From: Paraburkholderia sp. D15
Lineage (GTDB): Bacteria > Pseudomonadota > Gammaproteobacteria > Burkholderiales > Burkholderiaceae
DNA: 64,000 bases
Assembly: GCF_029910215.1 (NCBI RefSeq)
Contig: NZ_CP110396.1
Coordinates: 2,976,001 to 3,040,000, forward strand
Reading direction: 5' to 3'
The position numbers and the translations under genes were made by a program. Position 1 is the first letter of the stretch. Every line of letters begins with the position of its first letter. Below, piece by piece: positions 9,081-16,985 of the stretch. The notes under the pieces were generated by a model. That model searched no databases, was not told the origin of the DNA, and saw only the letters and a program-made list of their open reading frames with translations.

Positions 9081-9659
9081 ATGTCACTCATCGTCGCAGC
9101 ACGTTTCACCACTTTTCCGGCCGCGGAAGACGCGGCGCAAAAGCTGTTCAACGCGGGGTTCGTCGAGGAAGACGTGACCCTGTTCTTCGTCAATCCGCGC
9201 GGGCAGCACGCGCGTTATCCGATTGGCGGCGACTCCGCCACCGATGCCAACTCGAAGGAGGCGCCGAAGGGCGCCGGCATGGGCGTGACGCTCGGCGCCG
9301 TCGCCGGCGCGGTGGTCGGCGTGGCGATTTTCGCGGCGTTTTCCGCGCCGATCATCGTGTCGCTGATCGCGGCGGGTGTCGGCGCCTACGTCGGCTCGCT
9401 GGTCGGCGCGATGGTGCGCACGCGCGGCGGCACGTCCGGCCATCACACGCCGTTTCATGCGGAAACGCGCGATTCCGGCGTGCTGGTCGCGGTGCACGTG
9501 TCGCCCGACAATCAGCTCGACGCCGCGCGCGTCTTGCGTGAGGCGGGCGGGGTGGCGATCGAACGGGCAACGGGCCGCTGGCAGCAGGGGCGCTGGGCCG
9601 ATTTCGATCCGCTCAAGCAGCCGGTACCGTTGAACGAATACGCGGAGAAGCATGCTTGA
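9081..9659 (+). CDS. Glycine-zipper membrane protein
   Basis: 192 residues from the ATG at 9081 (AGGAGG 4 nt upstream). The N-terminal about 55 residues (SLIVAARFTTFPAAEDAAQKLFNAGF) look like a ferredoxin-like domain of the kind found in stress proteins. Residues about 75-120 form a Gly/Ala-rich hydrophobic hairpin with GxxxG spacing. A second copy-like segment (VLVAVHVSPDNQLDAARVLREAGG) ends the protein. The function is unknown. It probably lies in the inner membrane. Confidence 0.75.
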   Translation: MSLIVAARFTTFPAAEDAAQKLFNAGFVEEDVTLFFVNPRGQHARYPIGGDSATDANSKEAPKGAGMGVTLGAVAGAVVGVAIFAAFSAPIIVSLIAAGVGAYVGSLVGAMVRTRGGTSGHHTPFHAETRDSGVLVAVHVSPDNQLDAARVLREAGGVAIERATGRWQQGRWADFDPLKQPVPLNEYAEKHA

Positions 9660-9697
9660 GGTTGTGTTTCTCCAGTCGATTTTTTTCCCGCGCAAAA

Positions 9698-9730
9698 GCA
9701 AACGGCCCGACTTCAAGTCGGGCCGTTTGC
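9698..9730. terminator. Bidirectional hairpin terminator
   Basis: A perfect 15-bp stem (gcaaacggcccgact, loop tca, complementary arm) lies between two convergent genes. TTTTGC follows it on the minus strand and TTGGG on the plus strand, so it can end both the gene finishing at 9659 and the one finishing at 9753. Confidence 0.85.
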
Positions 9731-9752
9731 TTGGGTCATGGGATTCCATTCA

Positions 9753-10043
9753 CTACACCCAGATACGCGGCGTGACGCGCGGTTGCGGCGCGCGGTCCAC
9801 CTGACGCTGGTCGCGTGCATGACGCGTAGCGCCGGCATCGCGTGTATTGCGTTCATCGCGTGTCGCTTCGCAGCTCGCCGGCATCAGACCTTCGTGCATC
9901 GCGCCGCATGACGTCGCCGCGTTTTCCTCGCTTGCGGCCTGCCCATCCGGTTGGCGCAGATGTTCGCGTATCTGCATCACGGTGGCCGACGAGATGATGG
10001 CGACGGCGACGAGAAATTCCGCGCTCCTGATCTTCGTCTTCAT
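9753..10043 (-). CDS. Small membrane-anchored hypothetical protein
   Basis: 96 residues from the ATG at 10043, preceded by AGGGAG 7 nt upstream. One hydrophobic segment near residues 8-24 (EFLVAVAIISSATVM) is followed by a polar, Arg-rich tail with two Cys. No domain is recognised. The longer frame to 10271 lacks a ribosome site and is ignored. Confidence 0.55.
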   Translation of the reverse strand: MKTKIRSAEFLVAVAIISSATVMQIREHLRQPDGQAASEENAATSCGAMHEGLMPASCEATRDERNTRDAGATRHARDQRQVDRAPQPRVTPRIWV

Positions 10044-10197
10044 GGTGACACTCCCTGTCGTTATTGCCTGCCTGTTGTTATGAATTCCTGCACTGCGGCG
10101 GCGCTTCTTTTCGCTTCTTTTCATGCCTGTCGTTTGCCCGTCGAGCGGATTCGAGACCGCGCGGGCGCAGGAGATAAAGCAACCGTCGTGCCATTCT

Positions 10198-10224
10198 TGA
10201 AAGCCCGCTGGGACGGGGCTTTCA
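10198..10224. other. Hairpin in the 400-bp gap 10044-10443
   Basis: The divergent gap before the DUF2383 gene has no credible coding frame. A perfect 9-bp stem (tgaaagccc / gggctttca) with a 9-nt loop is its only clear structure. There is no T-tract, so it is not a convincing terminator. Confidence 0.4.
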
Positions 10225-10443
10225 GCGCATCGAGCAGGAACGCGCCGGGCAACATTTACGCGCGTCGGCAAGATTGGCAGCGGCGCGCGCGGACGAACGT
10301 CGCGCGATGTTGCAGAGCATCAGCCGGGCACGCGTCATGCGAAGAGAACACTGAACCCCGCCGGTCGCGTGCATGCGCACCGTACCCCTACGGCGCGATG
10401 CAGACCGGCGGATTCCACGATCAATGAAACCTGGGAGGTTTAC

Positions 10444-10896
10444 ATGGCTACGAACGTTGTTTCCGTACTGAACGATCTGGTCGAAACGTCGAAGGATGGC
10501 GAAAAGGGTTTCCGCAAGGCAGCCGAGGACGCGCACGACGCGCAGCTGAAAACCTTGTTCCTGTCGCGCGCGGAAGATTGCACGCGCGGCGCGCGCGAGT
10601 TGCAGGATGCCGTGCAGGCGCTAGGCGGCAAGCCCGAAACGGGCGGCAGCGTGACGGGTGCGTTGCATCGCGGCTGGGTCGATGTGAAATCGGCCGTGAC
10701 GGACCGCAGCGATCACGCGATTCTCGCCGAATGCGAAAAGGGCGAGGACGTCGCGAAGAAGCACTATCACGAAGCGCTGGAGAAGGATCTGCCGGTGGAT
10801 GTACGTGCGATCGTGGAGCGGCAGTATCAAGGCGTGCTGCAGAATCACGACCGCGTGCGCGATCTGCGCGATCAGTATGCGGCGGCGAAGCGATAA
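10444..10896 (+). CDS. DUF2383/PA2169-family four-helix protein
   Basis: 150 residues; GGGAGG lies before the ATG at 10444. The sequence (VLNDLVETSKDGEKGFRKAAED, LFLSRAEDCTRGARELQDAV, ILAECEKGEDVAKKHYHEAL, VERQYQGVLQNHDRVRDLRD) matches the PA2169/DUF2383 ferritin-like bundle with paired Glu/His residues. It is probably a cytoplasmic stress protein, with metal binding suspected from the fold but not demonstrated. A terminator follows at once, so it is monocistronic. Confidence 0.88.
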   Translation: MATNVVSVLNDLVETSKDGEKGFRKAAEDAHDAQLKTLFLSRAEDCTRGARELQDAVQALGGKPETGGSVTGALHRGWVDVKSAVTDRSDHAILAECEKGEDVAKKHYHEALEKDLPVDVRAIVERQYQGVLQNHDRVRDLRDQYAAAKR

Positions 10897-10943
10897 CCGT
10901 TCGCGCCGATCCGATACAGGCGCGTGACGTGAGATGGTAGAAG

Positions 10944-10975
10944 CAAAAAAGCCGCTCCAAACGGGGCGGCTTTTT
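10944..10975. terminator. Bidirectional intrinsic terminator (DUF2383 / ilvD)
   Basis: Stem gccgctcc/ggggcggc with a 4-nt loop, flanked by aaaaaa on the left and ttttt on the right, gives a terminator in both directions between the convergent DUF2383 gene and ilvD. A second perfect hairpin (gtccgggcc, 4-nt loop, ggcccggac; 10979-11000) follows. Confidence 0.9.
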
Positions 10976-11034
10976 CACGTCCGGGCCAAGCGGCCCGGAC
11001 CAATGGACCAAGTTAGAACGTCAACCGTTCGTCA

Positions 11035-12894
11035 TCAATCCTCGAGCAAGGACAGATCGCGCACCGCGCCCTTGTCCGCCGACATCACCAGCTTCGCGTA
11101 CGCCTTCAAAGCCGCCGACACCTTGCGCGGACGCACGTTGACCGGCTTCCAGCCCTTCGCGTTCTGCTCTTCGCGGCGGCGCGCGAGTTCCTCGTCGGAC
11201 ACCAGCACGTCGATCGAACGGTTCGGAATGTCGATGCGGATGCGGTCGCCGTTGCGCACGAGGCCGATCGCGCCACCCGCTGCCGCTTCCGGCGAGCAGT
11301 GACCGATCGACAGACCCGACGTGCCGCCCGAGAACCGGCCGTCCGTCAGCAGCGCGCAGGCTTTGCCGAGACCCTTCGACTTGATGTAGCTGGTCGGGTA
11401 GAGCATTTCCTGCATGCCGGGGCCGCCCTTGGGGCCTTCGTAACGCACGATCACCACGTCGCCGGCCTTGACCTTGTCGTTCAGGATGTTCTCGACCGCT
11501 TCGTCCTGCGATTCCGTCACGTGCGCATTGCCTTCAAACACCAGAATGCTGTCGTCGACGCCCGCGGTCTTCACCACGCAGCCGTCCAGCGCGATGTTGC
11601 CGGTCAGCACGGCGAGGCCGCCTTCCTTCGAGAAGGCGTGCTCGTACGAGCGGATGCAGCCTTCCGCGCGGTCCAGATCGAGGCTCGGCCAGCGGGTGTT
11701 CTGGCTGAACGCGACCTGGGTCGGCACGCCGGCCGGACCGGCCATGTAGAACGTACGCACGGCTTCGTCACCGGTGCGCACGATGTCCCACTGGTCCAGC
11801 GCATGTTTCAGGCTGGCGGCGTGGACGGTCGGCACGTCGGTGTGCAGCTTGCCGGCGCGGTCCAGCTCGCCGAGGATCGCCATGATGCCGCCCGCGCGAT
11901 GCACGTCTTCGATGTGGTACTTGTTGGTGTTCGGCGCGACCTTGCACAACTGCGGCACGCTGCGCGACAGACGGTCGATGTCCTTCATCGTGAAGTCGAT
12001 CTCGGCTTCGCGCGCGATGGCCAGCAAGTGCAGGATCGTGTTGGTCGAGCCGCCCATCGCGATGTCGAGCGTCATGGCGTTTTCGAATGCCTTGAAGCCG
12101 ACCGCGCGCGGCAGCACCGACGCGTCTTCCTGCTCGTAGTACTGGCGCGCCAGTTCGACGATGCGGCTGCCCGCGCGCTTGAAGAGCTGCTCGCGGTCCG
12201 CGTGCGTGGCCACCACCGTGCCGTTGCCCGGCAGCGACAGGCCGAGCGCTTCGGTCAGGCAGTTCATCGAGTTCGCGGTGAACATGCCCGAGCACGAACC
12301 GCAGGTCGGGCAGGCGGAGCGTTCCACCTCGGCGACGTCGGCGTCGGAATAGCTCGGGTCGGCGGCGACCACCATCGCATCGATCAGGTCGAGCTTCTTG
12401 AACTCGATGGTGCCGGTCTTCGGATTCGCGAGGCGCGTCTTGCCGGCTTCCATCGGACCGCCGGACACGAAGATCACCGGAATGTCGAGGCGCATCGCGG
12501 CCATCAGCATGCCCGGGGTGATCTTGTCGCAGTTGGAGATGCAGACCATGGCGTCCGCGCAGTGCGCGTTGACCATGTATTCGACCGAGTCGGCGATGAT
12601 GTCGCGGCTCGGCAGCGAGTACAGCATGCCGTCATGGCCCATCGCGATGCCGTCGTCGACCGCGATGGTGTTGAATTCCTTCGCCACGCCGCCGGCGGCT
12701 TCGATCTCGCGCGCGACGAGCTGGCCCAGGTCCTTCAGGTGGACGTGGCCGGGCACGAACTGGGTGAACGAATTGACCACCGCGATGATCGGCTTCGAGA
12801 AGTCTTCGTCTTTCATGCCGGTGGCGCGCCACAGCGAGCGCGCGCCCGCCATGTTGCGGCCGGCGGTGGAGGTTTTGGAACGGTATGCGGGCAT
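11035..12894 (-). CDS. ilvD: Dihydroxy-acid dehydratase
   Basis: 619 residues, normal for the long IlvD form. The start is the ATG at 12894 ([21 protein letters not shown]); an open extension to 13005 is not conserved-looking. Iron-sulfur and active-site blocks are intact: [33 protein letters not shown], and [15 protein letters not shown] near the C-terminus. The enzyme dehydrates 2,3-dihydroxy-isovalerate and -methylvalerate in valine/isoleucine synthesis, in the cytoplasm. It stands alone, not in an ilv operon. Confidence 0.98.
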   Translation of the reverse strand: MPAYRSKTSTAGRNMAGARSLWRATGMKDEDFSKPIIAVVNSFTQFVPGHVHLKDLGQLVAREIEAAGGVAKEFNTIAVDDGIAMGHDGMLYSLPSRDIIADSVEYMVNAHCADAMVCISNCDKITPGMLMAAMRLDIPVIFVSGGPMEAGKTRLANPKTGTIEFKKLDLIDAMVVAADPSYSDADVAEVERSACPTCGSCSGMFTANSMNCLTEALGLSLPGNGTVVATHADREQLFKRAGSRIVELARQYYEQEDASVLPRAVGFKAFENAMTLDIAMGGSTNTILHLLAIAREAEIDFTMKDIDRLSRSVPQLCKVAPNTNKYHIEDVHRAGGIMAILGELDRAGKLHTDVPTVHAASLKHALDQWDIVRTGDEAVRTFYMAGPAGVPTQVAFSQNTRWPSLDLDRAEGCIRSYEHAFSKEGGLAVLTGNIALDGCVVKTAGVDDSILVFEGNAHVTESQDEAVENILNDKVKAGDVVIVRYEGPKGGPGMQEMLYPTSYIKSKGLGKACALLTDGRFSGGTSGLSIGHCSPEAAAGGAIGLVRNGDRIRIDIPNRSIDVLVSDEELARRREEQNAKGWKPVNVRPRKVSAALKAYAKLVMSADKGAVRDLSLLED

Positions 12895-13104
12895 TGTGGT
12901 TGTCGATGAAAAAAACGCGGGAAGAAAATACGGACCTGGCGCGCGGCTTGAACACGCGGCCTGAACACGCGGAAAAACTCGGGCCACGGGAGTAGGGGCC
13001 CTCACGCGCCCGTGCGATCAACCTTTTGAGCCGCGCTCCGGGCAAACTTCGCGATTATCCCATACCCGTTGCGGGCAGGTGCGCGACGCCGGCCGGGACG
13101 AAAA

Positions 13105-13130
13105 AAAGCCGTCCGCCAGATGGCGGACGG
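13105..13130 (-). terminator. Intrinsic terminator of the BON gene
   Basis: On the minus strand an 11-bp stem (agccgtccgcc, 4-nt loop, complementary arm) is followed by eight T. It lies 73 nt past the BON stop codon. Confidence 0.9.
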
Positions 13131-13202
13131 CTTTCCTGTCCGTGCTGAAGCCCTGGCAGGAGGCGCCGGCCAGGGCCGGCTGCGCTCCGCCGTCGCCGGA
13201 TC

Positions 13203-13544
13203 TTATTCGGCGGCGATCTTCAGGTGGTTCTTGACGCTGCTCACGCCCTTCACGGCTTCCACGACTTCGCCGGCGGCGGCCTTGTCGTCAGCCGACGGCA
13301 CCGAGCCCGTGAGCCACACCACGCCCTTGCGGGTCTTCACGTGAATATGGGTCGACTTGACGTTCTTGGCGGCCAGCAGATCGGCCTTTGCCTTGGTGGT
13401 GATCGTGCCGTCGTCGACGTGCTGGCCGATGGTTTCCGATGCGGCCGACGGCGCGCTGGCCTGCGCCATGGCGTTCGTTGCGTTCAGTGCGAATGCGACA
13501 CAAGCGATGCTGCCTGCTGCCTTGAGGATCTGGATCGTCTTCAT
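13203..13544 (-). CDS. BON-domain periplasmic protein
   Basis: 113 residues; AAGGAGA precedes the ATG at 13544. A signal peptide ends in AMAQA near residue 28. The remainder is one BON domain (DGTITTKAKADLLAAKNVKSTHIHV, KGVVWLTGSVPSADDKAAAGEVV, GVSSVKNHL), as in OsmY-type proteins that bind phospholipid or protect the envelope under osmotic stress. It is monocistronic with its own terminator. Confidence 0.92.
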   Translation of the reverse strand: MKTIQILKAAGSIACVAFALNATNAMAQASAPSAASETIGQHVDDGTITTKAKADLLAAKNVKSTHIHVKTRKGVVWLTGSVPSADDKAAAGEVVEAVKGVSSVKNHLKIAAE

Positions 13545-13996
13545 GGTTTCTCCTTCGGGTGTTGATGAAAATTGCGGTCTTGTTGCCTGCGAACGATCGC
13601 GGCCGAAGCCGCCGATGACTCGCGTGGGGTCGTTGCCGCTACGGTTCCGTCACGGCCCGTTATCGACACCGGACGAGGGTTCTTGCATGGCTTCTGCCGC
13701 GTTGCCGCTACTGTGCTGCCGCATTCCCATGCAAGGACCGACGTCCGTCCACATAGTGCCCGGCCGCAAGGGGTGTGCCCGGCCACTGCCCCGGCGCGCC
13801 GCGATCGGCGGGGAAGCTTGCTGGCGCGGCGCTTTCGGCTGAGGAATGAAGCGAGGCGCCGCGCTGTCGCCTTGCGCCGCACCGCGTCACGACGTAGACC
13901 GGAATTTGCCGGGCGCTTGTAAAAAGGGCGCGCGGCGCCTGCGCAATTCGTGGGCCTGAAAGGATGAAACGTATAAAAAACAGCGTGTTGCGAAAG
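13545..13996. other. Gene-free stretch upstream of BON gene and rpoN
   Basis: No credible gene is seen in this 450-bp divergent stretch. Open frames on both strands are high-GC artefacts with Arg-rich composition. It presumably holds the BON promoter; the rpoN promoter lies at its right end. Confidence 0.6.
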
Positions 13997-14013
13997 CTGG
14001 TACGACAGTTGCT
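13997..14013 (+). promoter_or_regulatory. Sigma-54 (-24/-12) promoter before rpoN
   Basis: ctggtacgacagttgct matches the RpoN consensus YTGGCACG-N4-TTGCW except one C-to-T. The invariant GG (13999-14000) and GC (14011-14012) are exactly 10 nt apart. It ends 50 nt before the rpoN start codon and points toward it. Confidence 0.75.
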
Positions 14014-14063
14014 CTAGTGATGTCACGAATCATTTCTCAGCTTATCAACGGGACCTCACTACG

Positions 14064-15545
14064 ATGCCTTCGATCGAACTACGCACACGGCAGTCTCTCG
14101 CACTTACGCCGCGTCTCCAGCAATCGGTGCGTCTGTTGCAGTTGTCGTCTCTCGAATTCCAGCAGGAGTTGCGCACCGCGCTCGATACCAATCCGTTCCT
14201 CGAGTACGACTCGTCGGAAACGGAAGACGTCGCGCTCGCCACGGCATCGCCCGGTGAGGAAGGCGGCGCGCTGCCGGCCACCGACACCGTCGCCTCCGCC
14301 GAACCCGATTCGCTTCCCGCCGATGCCGCCGGCAGCGATTCGATGGAAAGCTCCGGTGGCGACGACATGCCCGGCGATTTCTCCGGCGATTACGGCAGCC
14401 GTGGTTCCAGCCGCCAGAACGGCGACTCGGACGGCAGCGATCCCGCCGAATGGGCCCGCTCGCAACCGACGCTGCGCGAACAACTGCACGACGCGCTGCG
14501 TCTGTATCGTCTCGACGACCGCGACCGCGCGGTGGCCCGCTTCATCATCGAAGCGCTCGACGACGACGGCTATCTGCGCCAGGACCTCGCCGATCTCGCC
14601 GACAGCGTCGATCTCGAGCCCGAGTTGACCGAAGAAGAATTGCTGGTCGCGCTGCGTCTCGTGCAATCGCTCGATCGCCCGGGCCTTGGCGCGCGTTCGT
14701 TGTCCGAATGCCTGTCGCTGCAGGTGAATGCATTGCCCGCCGACACGCCGGGACGCGATGTCGCGAAGCAGATCGTCGATCATCATCTGGAACGGCTCGC
14801 GCGGCGCGAGCAGGCCGAATTGCAGAAGCAGATCGGCTGCAGCGCCGACGAATTGCGCGTGGCCTGCGCGCTGGTCCGCAAGCTCGATCCGAAACCGGGC
14901 AACTGCTATGGCCGCACCGAGGACAACTACGTCGTGCCCGACGTGATCGTGCGCCAGGTGCGCAACAAGTGGGCCGTCTCGATCAACCCGGCGGTGCAGC
15001 CGCGCGCGCGGATTCACCGCATGTACGCCGAGCTGTTCGCGCAGTCGGCCGGCGCGAGCCGTTCGCCGCTCGCGCAGCAGTTGCAGGAAGCGCGCTGGCT
15101 GATCCGTAACGCGCAGCAGCGCTTCGATACGATTCAGCGCGTCGCCGAATGCATCGTCGCGCATCAGAAGGCGTTCTTCCAGTACGGCGAAATCGCCCTC
15201 AAGCCGATGGTGCTGCGCGATGTCGCCGACGAACTCGGCCTGCACGAATCGACCATCTCGCGCGCCACGGGCAACAAATATATGGCCACGCCGCGCGGCA
15301 TCTTCGAATTCAAGCATTTCTTCCCGCGCGAACTCGGCACGGAAAGCGGCGGCACGTGTTCCGCCGCGGCGGTGCGCGCGCTGCTCAAGGAAATGATCGC
15401 CGCTGAAAATACCCGCGATCCGCTGTCCGACGTCACGCTCGCGAAAATGCTGGCGGATCAGGGCGTGCTGGTCGCGCGCCGCACGGTGGCCAAGTATCGT
15501 CACCTGATGAAGGTGCCGCCGGCGGAGTTGCGTCGTCAGGTGTGA
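14064..15545 (+). CDS. rpoN: RNA polymerase sigma-54 factor
   Basis: 493 residues. The N-terminal activator-interaction region is canonical (LALTPRLQQSVRLLQLSSLEFQQEL), followed by an acidic Ser/Asp-rich linker to about residue 130. The core-binding region, the HTH block (LGLHESTISRATGNKYM) and the RpoN box ARRTVAKYR near the C-terminus follow. It directs transcription from -24/-12 promoters with enhancer-binding activators. The usual lptB-rpoN-hpf-ptsN context is absent, which suggests the second (rpoN2-type) copy often found in Burkholderiaceae. That is inference, since the rest of the genome is not visible. Confidence 0.97.
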   Translation: MPSIELRTRQSLALTPRLQQSVRLLQLSSLEFQQELRTALDTNPFLEYDSSETEDVALATASPGEEGGALPATDTVASAEPDSLPADAAGSDSMESSGGDDMPGDFSGDYGSRGSSRQNGDSDGSDPAEWARSQPTLREQLHDALRLYRLDDRDRAVARFIIEALDDDGYLRQDLADLADSVDLEPELTEEELLVALRLVQSLDRPGLGARSLSECLSLQVNALPADTPGRDVAKQIVDHHLERLARREQAELQKQIGCSADELRVACALVRKLDPKPGNCYGRTEDNYVVPDVIVRQVRNKWAVSINPAVQPRARIHRMYAELFAQSAGASRSPLAQQLQEARWLIRNAQQRFDTIQRVAECIVAHQKAFFQYGEIALKPMVLRDVADELGLHESTISRATGNKYMATPRGIFEFKHFFPRELGTESGGTCSAAAVRALLKEMIAAENTRDPLSDVTLAKMLADQGVLVARRTVAKYRHLMKVPPAELRRQV

Positions 15546-15581
15546 CCTGTAGTGACCTGTAGTGACCTGTAGTGACCTGTA
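15542..15581. repeat. 4 x 10-bp tandem repeat at the rpoN stop
   Basis: Four exact copies of gtgacctgta begin inside the last codon of rpoN. Every unit carries a TGA in the rpoN frame or nearby. Confidence 0.9.
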
Positions 15582-15638
15582 GGGCCGCGATATGACCGCG
15601 TAGCGCGCGCGGGTCACTCGCGGTCGGGCATGCCGCCA

Positions 15639-15679
15639 AAGAAGCGCCACCCGGACTGTCCGTCCGCGTGGCGCTTCTT
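15639..15679. terminator. Hairpin between rpoN and the aminotransferase gene
   Basis: A 12-bp perfect outer stem (aagaagcgccac / gtggcgcttctt) encloses an inner cggac/gtccg stem, giving a long hairpin 94 nt after rpoN. Only a short, mixed T-tract follows, so termination is likely but not certain. Confidence 0.65.
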
Positions 15680-15744
15680 CGTATCTGGACGTTTCGAGCC
15701 GGCCCCTTTACATTGGCGGGTCCAGTGAAAACGGGGTGAGCTCA

Positions 15745-16932
15745 ATGAAGTACTCGAATCTGGTCGAGCGTCTGCAGGGCCGGCGCACGTCGGCATGGGA
15801 GATTCATCGCGCCGCGCAGCAGGCGTTCGCGAGCGGCGAGGACGTCATCGTGCTGAGCGTCGGCGACCCCGATTTCGCGACGCCCGCGCCGATCGTCGAG
15901 CGCGCGGTCGAGGCCCTGCGTGCGGGCGACACCCACTACAGCGCGGTGTCCGGCCGCGACCCGGTGCGCGTGGCGATCGCCGAGGACCACATGCGCACGA
16001 CCGGCTGCGTGACCGGCGCGGCCAACGTGATCCTGACGGCGGGCGCGCAGAACGGCGTGTTCGCCGCGTCGCTGTGTCTGCTGCAAGCCGGCGACGAAGT
16101 GATCGTCCCCGAGCCGATGTACCTCACTTACGAAGCCTGCGTGCGCGCGGCCGGCGCGACCCTGGTGGCCGTGCCGGTGGATGCGGCGCGGGATTTTCAC
16201 GTCGATTGCGACGCGCTCGACGCGGCGATCACGCCACGCACGCGCGCCATTTTCTTCGCCACGCCCTGCAATCCGACCGGCGTGGTGATGCCGCGTGCGG
16301 ACCTTGAGCGCATTGCGCGCCTCGCCTGCGAGCACGATCTCTGGGTGCTGTCCGACGAGGTGTACGCCGAGCTGACATTCGAGCGCGAGCATGTGAGCAT
16401 CGCCTCGCTGCCCGGCATGGCGGAGCGCACGGTCACGCTCGGCAGCCTGTCCAAGTCGCATGCGATGGCGGGCTGGCGGGTCGGCTGGGCGATCGGGCCG
16501 ACGGAGCTGATCGAACATTGGGGGCGGCTCGCGCTGGCCATGCTGTACGGCTTGCCGGGCTTCATCCAGCAGGCCGCGTTGACGGCGTTGCAGAACAAGA
16601 AGCAGATCGCCGCCGAGATGCGCGAGATCTACCGGCGCCGCCGCGACGTGGTGTTCGAGCGCTTACATCGCGTGCCGGGTTTGCGCTGTTTGCTGCCGGA
16701 GGCGGGGATGTTCATGATGGTCGACGTCAGCGGCACCGGCCTCGATACCGTCGATTTCACGTGGCAGCTGTTTCGCGCGAAGGGCGTGTCCTTGCTCGAC
16801 GCGAGCGCGTTCGGGGAAACGGCGAACGGGTTCGTGCGGCTCGGCTTCGTGGTCGACGAAGCGCGTCTGATCGATGCGTGCGAGCGGATCGTGGCGTTTG
16901 TCGGCGGGTTGCGGGAAGGGAAGGCGGGTTAG
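15745..16932 (+). CDS. PLP-dependent aminotransferase, AruH (arginine:pyruvate) type
   Basis: 395 residues. The start is set at the ATG at 15745 (MKYSNL, preceded by GGGGTGAG) and not the GTG nine bases earlier. Fold-type I aminotransferase motifs are present: SVGDPDFATPAPIV, THYSAVSGRDPVR, PCNPTG, LWVLSDEVYAE and the PLP-lysine block TLGSLSKSHAMAGWRVGW. The sequence follows Pseudomonas AruH closely as I recall it, block by block, so arginine:pyruvate transaminase is the best guess. No other arginine catabolism gene is adjacent, so aspartate/aromatic specificity remains possible. Confidence 0.85.
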   Translation: MKYSNLVERLQGRRTSAWEIHRAAQQAFASGEDVIVLSVGDPDFATPAPIVERAVEALRAGDTHYSAVSGRDPVRVAIAEDHMRTTGCVTGAANVILTAGAQNGVFAASLCLLQAGDEVIVPEPMYLTYEACVRAAGATLVAVPVDAARDFHVDCDALDAAITPRTRAIFFATPCNPTGVVMPRADLERIARLACEHDLWVLSDEVYAELTFEREHVSIASLPGMAERTVTLGSLSKSHAMAGWRVGWAIGPTELIEHWGRLALAMLYGLPGFIQQAALTALQNKKQIAAEMREIYRRRRDVVFERLHRVPGLRCLLPEAGMFMMVDVSGTGLDTVDFTWQLFRAKGVSLLDASAFGETANGFVRLGFVVDEARLIDACERIVAFVGGLREGKAG

Positions 16933-16985
16933 GGGACGGGCGGCGTGTGGCGGCCTGGATCGATCGGATCACGATGGGGAACAGC

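Noticed and set aside
11299..12909. 536-codon plus-strand open frame
   Set aside because: It is the antisense shadow of ilvD; composition is Arg/His/Val-rich with no family blocks, while ilvD on the other strand is complete.
13541..14026. Minus-strand 161-codon frame in the rpoN/BON gap
   Set aside because: Arg/Ala-rich without domain or ribosome site, and it overlaps the BON start and the sigma-54 promoter.
14079..15650. 523-codon minus-strand frame opposite rpoN
   Set aside because: Antisense of a complete, motif-bearing rpoN; no recognisable domain.
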